Under the pieces are notes generated by a model. The model did no database searches, had not been told where the DNA came from, and saw only the letters and a program-made list of their open reading frames with translations. 5,653 bases of DNA. It comes from a bacterium. GTDB taxonomy: Bacteria; UBA9089; JAHJRX01. The DNA lies in contig JASEGW010000051.1 in the NCBI GenBank assembly GCA_030017825.1, forward strand, positions 1 to 5,653. Reading direction: 5' to 3'. How positions within the stretch are numbered: the stretch's first letter is position 1; the number at the start of each line of letters is the position of its first letter. Shown here piece after piece: positions 4,359-5,653 of the stretch. The translations under genes were made by a program, and so were the position numbers.

Positions 4359-5653
4359 ATGTGGGTTTTAAATTTAATTAATAAAATTATTAGAGAAATT
4401 ATTAGAGAAATAAATAAGTATAAGACTGCTGTTAGAAATCAAAGCGAAGTGATAAAGGTGTTAGATTATATTAAGAAGCGCATTGAAAAAAATATATTTC
4501 AGAAGTTTTCCAAAGGAACTATTGGGATTATACTTTCTGATGTAGAAATAGATGACAGCATTTCAAAAAAATTAATTTACAAGGAGATTCTTGATAAAAT
4601 TAGCGAGGGGTTATTGAGAAAGATAGGAGAAGTAGGCTTAAAAGAAGTTCAGTTAAAAAAAGTTAAGACAATAAAAGATGATGAAGCTACAAAAAAGAAA
4701 TTAAGAAAACATAATGCTAGTATAGTATTTAGAAGTAAAATATATAAAAGGAAGGAAAAGCTGTATATAAAACTCCTTTATGATTTTGAAGTTACTAATT
4801 ATAATCACTTAAAAAGAATGGAAGAAGGTAATTTTAAGATTGGGCAAATTTACCAAATAGATTTAGAGGAAAAATTTGATCATGAAGTGTCCCACATAGA
4901 TAACTTTTTAATGGGTTTAATATGTTATTTAAATTGTCAATGGTCGCAGGCAAATCAAGAATTTTATAGTTATTTGAGCAAAGTTTCTGAAATAACTAAA
5001 AAAGAAGATTTAAAATATATTTATATTTTAATGGGGAATATTTACTACTTTCAAAAAAAATATGACTTAGCTGCCTTGGAGTATCAAAATGCTATTAAAA
5101 GTTTCCCTTATTTTTCTTTAGCTTATCAAAACTTAGGAAGTAGTTTTGCTGGCAACGAGAGATATTTTGAGGCAATTGCTTCTTATAAAGAATCAATTAT
5201 TTTAGGTTTTGATGATATCATTTCTTACTATAATTTAGCACATGCTTATGCTAAAGTAGGTAAGTTAGAAGAAGCTATTGCTGGATTTCGAAAAGTTGTT
5301 GAACTTCAAGATGATTTTGGAAATGTGTATTATAGATTAGGTTGTGTGTATCTACAGTGCAGAAACAATGAAGATGCTATTATCTGTTTTCAGAAAGCTT
5401 TAGAGAATCAAGAGTATTATGAAGAAATGTATTATAAGATAGGAATTGCTTATCTAAACAACAATGATTTAAAAGAAGCGATTGCCTCCTTTAAAAAAAC
5501 AATTAACCTAAAAGAAGACCACATAGAAGCTCATTTCAAGTTAGGTTGCGCTTACTTAGAGAGCAAAAACCTCGAAGAAGCTATCTGCTATTTCCAAAAA
5601 ACAATTAACCTAAAAGAAGACCACATAGAAGCTCATTTCAAGTTAGGTTGCGC
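4359..5653 (+). CDS. TPR-repeat protein with uncharacterised N-terminal domain (3' end beyond window)
   Basis: An open frame runs from ATG 4359 to the window edge (431 complete codons, no stop). An in-frame stop at 4338-4340 limits it upstream. AAAGGA at 4341-4346 lies 12 nt before the ATG, slightly far but usable. Residues 1-50 are basic and helical. Residues 53-145 look like an alpha/beta domain: strand TIGIILSDVEI, a long helix, VQLKKVKTI, a helix, then two strands ASIVFRSKIY and KLYIKLLYDFEV. I do not recognise it firmly, although the order recalls TolB-N/FlgO-like domains. Residues about 179-212 look like a degenerate TPR. From 218 on, TPR units repeat every 34 residues (starts near 218, 252, 286, 320, 354, 388 and 422) with the usual helix-helix pattern such as AYLNNNDLKEAIASFKKTI. 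TPR arrays bind protein partners. No signal peptide or membrane segment is evident, so it is probably cytoplasmic. The partner and role are unknown. The gene follows tsaD and may once have been its operon partner. Confidence 0.88.
   Translation, partial: MWVLNLINKIIREIIREINKYKTAVRNQSEVIKVLDYIKKRIEKNIFQKFSKGTIGIILSDVEIDDSISKKLIYKEILDKISEGLLRKIGEVGLKEVQLKKVKTIKDDEATKKKLRKHNASIVFRSKIYKRKEKLYIKLLYDFEVTNYNHLKRMEEGNFKIGQIYQIDLEEKFDHEVSHIDNFLMGLICYLNCQWSQANQEFYSYLSKVSEITKKEDLKYIYILMGNIYYFQKKYDLAALEYQNAIKSFPYFSLAYQNLGSSFAGNERYFEAIASYKESIILGFDDIISYYNLAHAYAKVGKLEEAIAGFRKVVELQDDFGNVYYRLGCVYLQCRNNEDAIICFQKALENQEYYEEMYYKIGIAYLNNNDLKEAIASFKKTINLKEDHIEAHFKLGCAYLESKNLEEAICYFQKTINLKEDHIEAHFKLGC
5494..5653 (+). 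repeat. Recently duplicated 102-bp (34-codon) TPR units
   Basis: Bases 5494-5551 are identical to 5596-5653 over all 58 positions, at an offset of exactly 102 bp (34 codons, one TPR unit). The second copy is cut by the window edge, so the identity probably extends further. The upstream TPR units share the phase but are clearly diverged at the DNA level. This indicates recent expansion or gene conversion at the distal end of the array. Confidence 0.92.

Noticed and set aside
5494..5653. CRISPR-like direct repeats
   Set aside because: The repeat period is exactly 34 codons inside an open TPR reading frame, with no unique spacers.

Overview
The window is strongly AT-rich bacterial DNA. It holds two divergent gene blocks separated by a 462-bp non-coding region. 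The leftward block, reading from right to left, is rpsF, ssb, rpsR, a DUF2232/YybS-type membrane protein gene and a small mannose-6-phosphate isomerase-type cupin gene. The rightward block is tsaD followed by a long TPR-repeat gene that is still open at the right edge. The order rpsF-ssb-rpsR followed by a DUF2232 gene is typical of Bacillota (especially Clostridia) and some deep-branching anaerobic phyla. Together with the very low GC and strong AGGAGG ribosome binding sites, it suggests a low-GC, probably anaerobic bacterium of Clostridia or Atribacterota type. Finer placement is not possible from the sequence alone.

Leftward block (72-2670): S6, single-stranded DNA-binding protein and S18 form the classic translation/replication cluster. 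It has a good promoter (2702-2730), and TTG start codons with perfect Shine-Dalgarno sequences for rpsF and ssb. The membrane protein and the cupin follow with short gaps (27 and 11 nt), so all five genes are probably co-transcribed. The cupin occupies the place where many relatives carry rplI and dnaB.

Rightward block (3133-5653): tsaD encodes the catalytic subunit for the universal tRNA t6A37 modification and has all its metal ligands. Downstream is an uncharacterised protein with a roughly 180-residue N-terminal region of unknown fold and then perfectly phased 34-residue TPR units. The last two units visible share an identical 58-bp stretch and the window ends inside the array.

The most interesting non-coding structure is a roughly 202-bp palindromic, MITE-like element (4134-4335). 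It is inserted exactly at the tsaD stop codon, with 14-bp terminal inverted repeats and a possible 7-bp target duplication (AATAAAA) that contains the stop codon. Removing it would leave tsaD and the TPR gene about 18 nt apart with the TPR gene's ribosome binding site intact, so the element may have split an operon. A diverged relative of its inner arm lies at 1-38, downstream of the cupin gene, which implies a dispersed repeat family in this genome. I see no CRISPR array, tRNA, rRNA or recognisable defence system.
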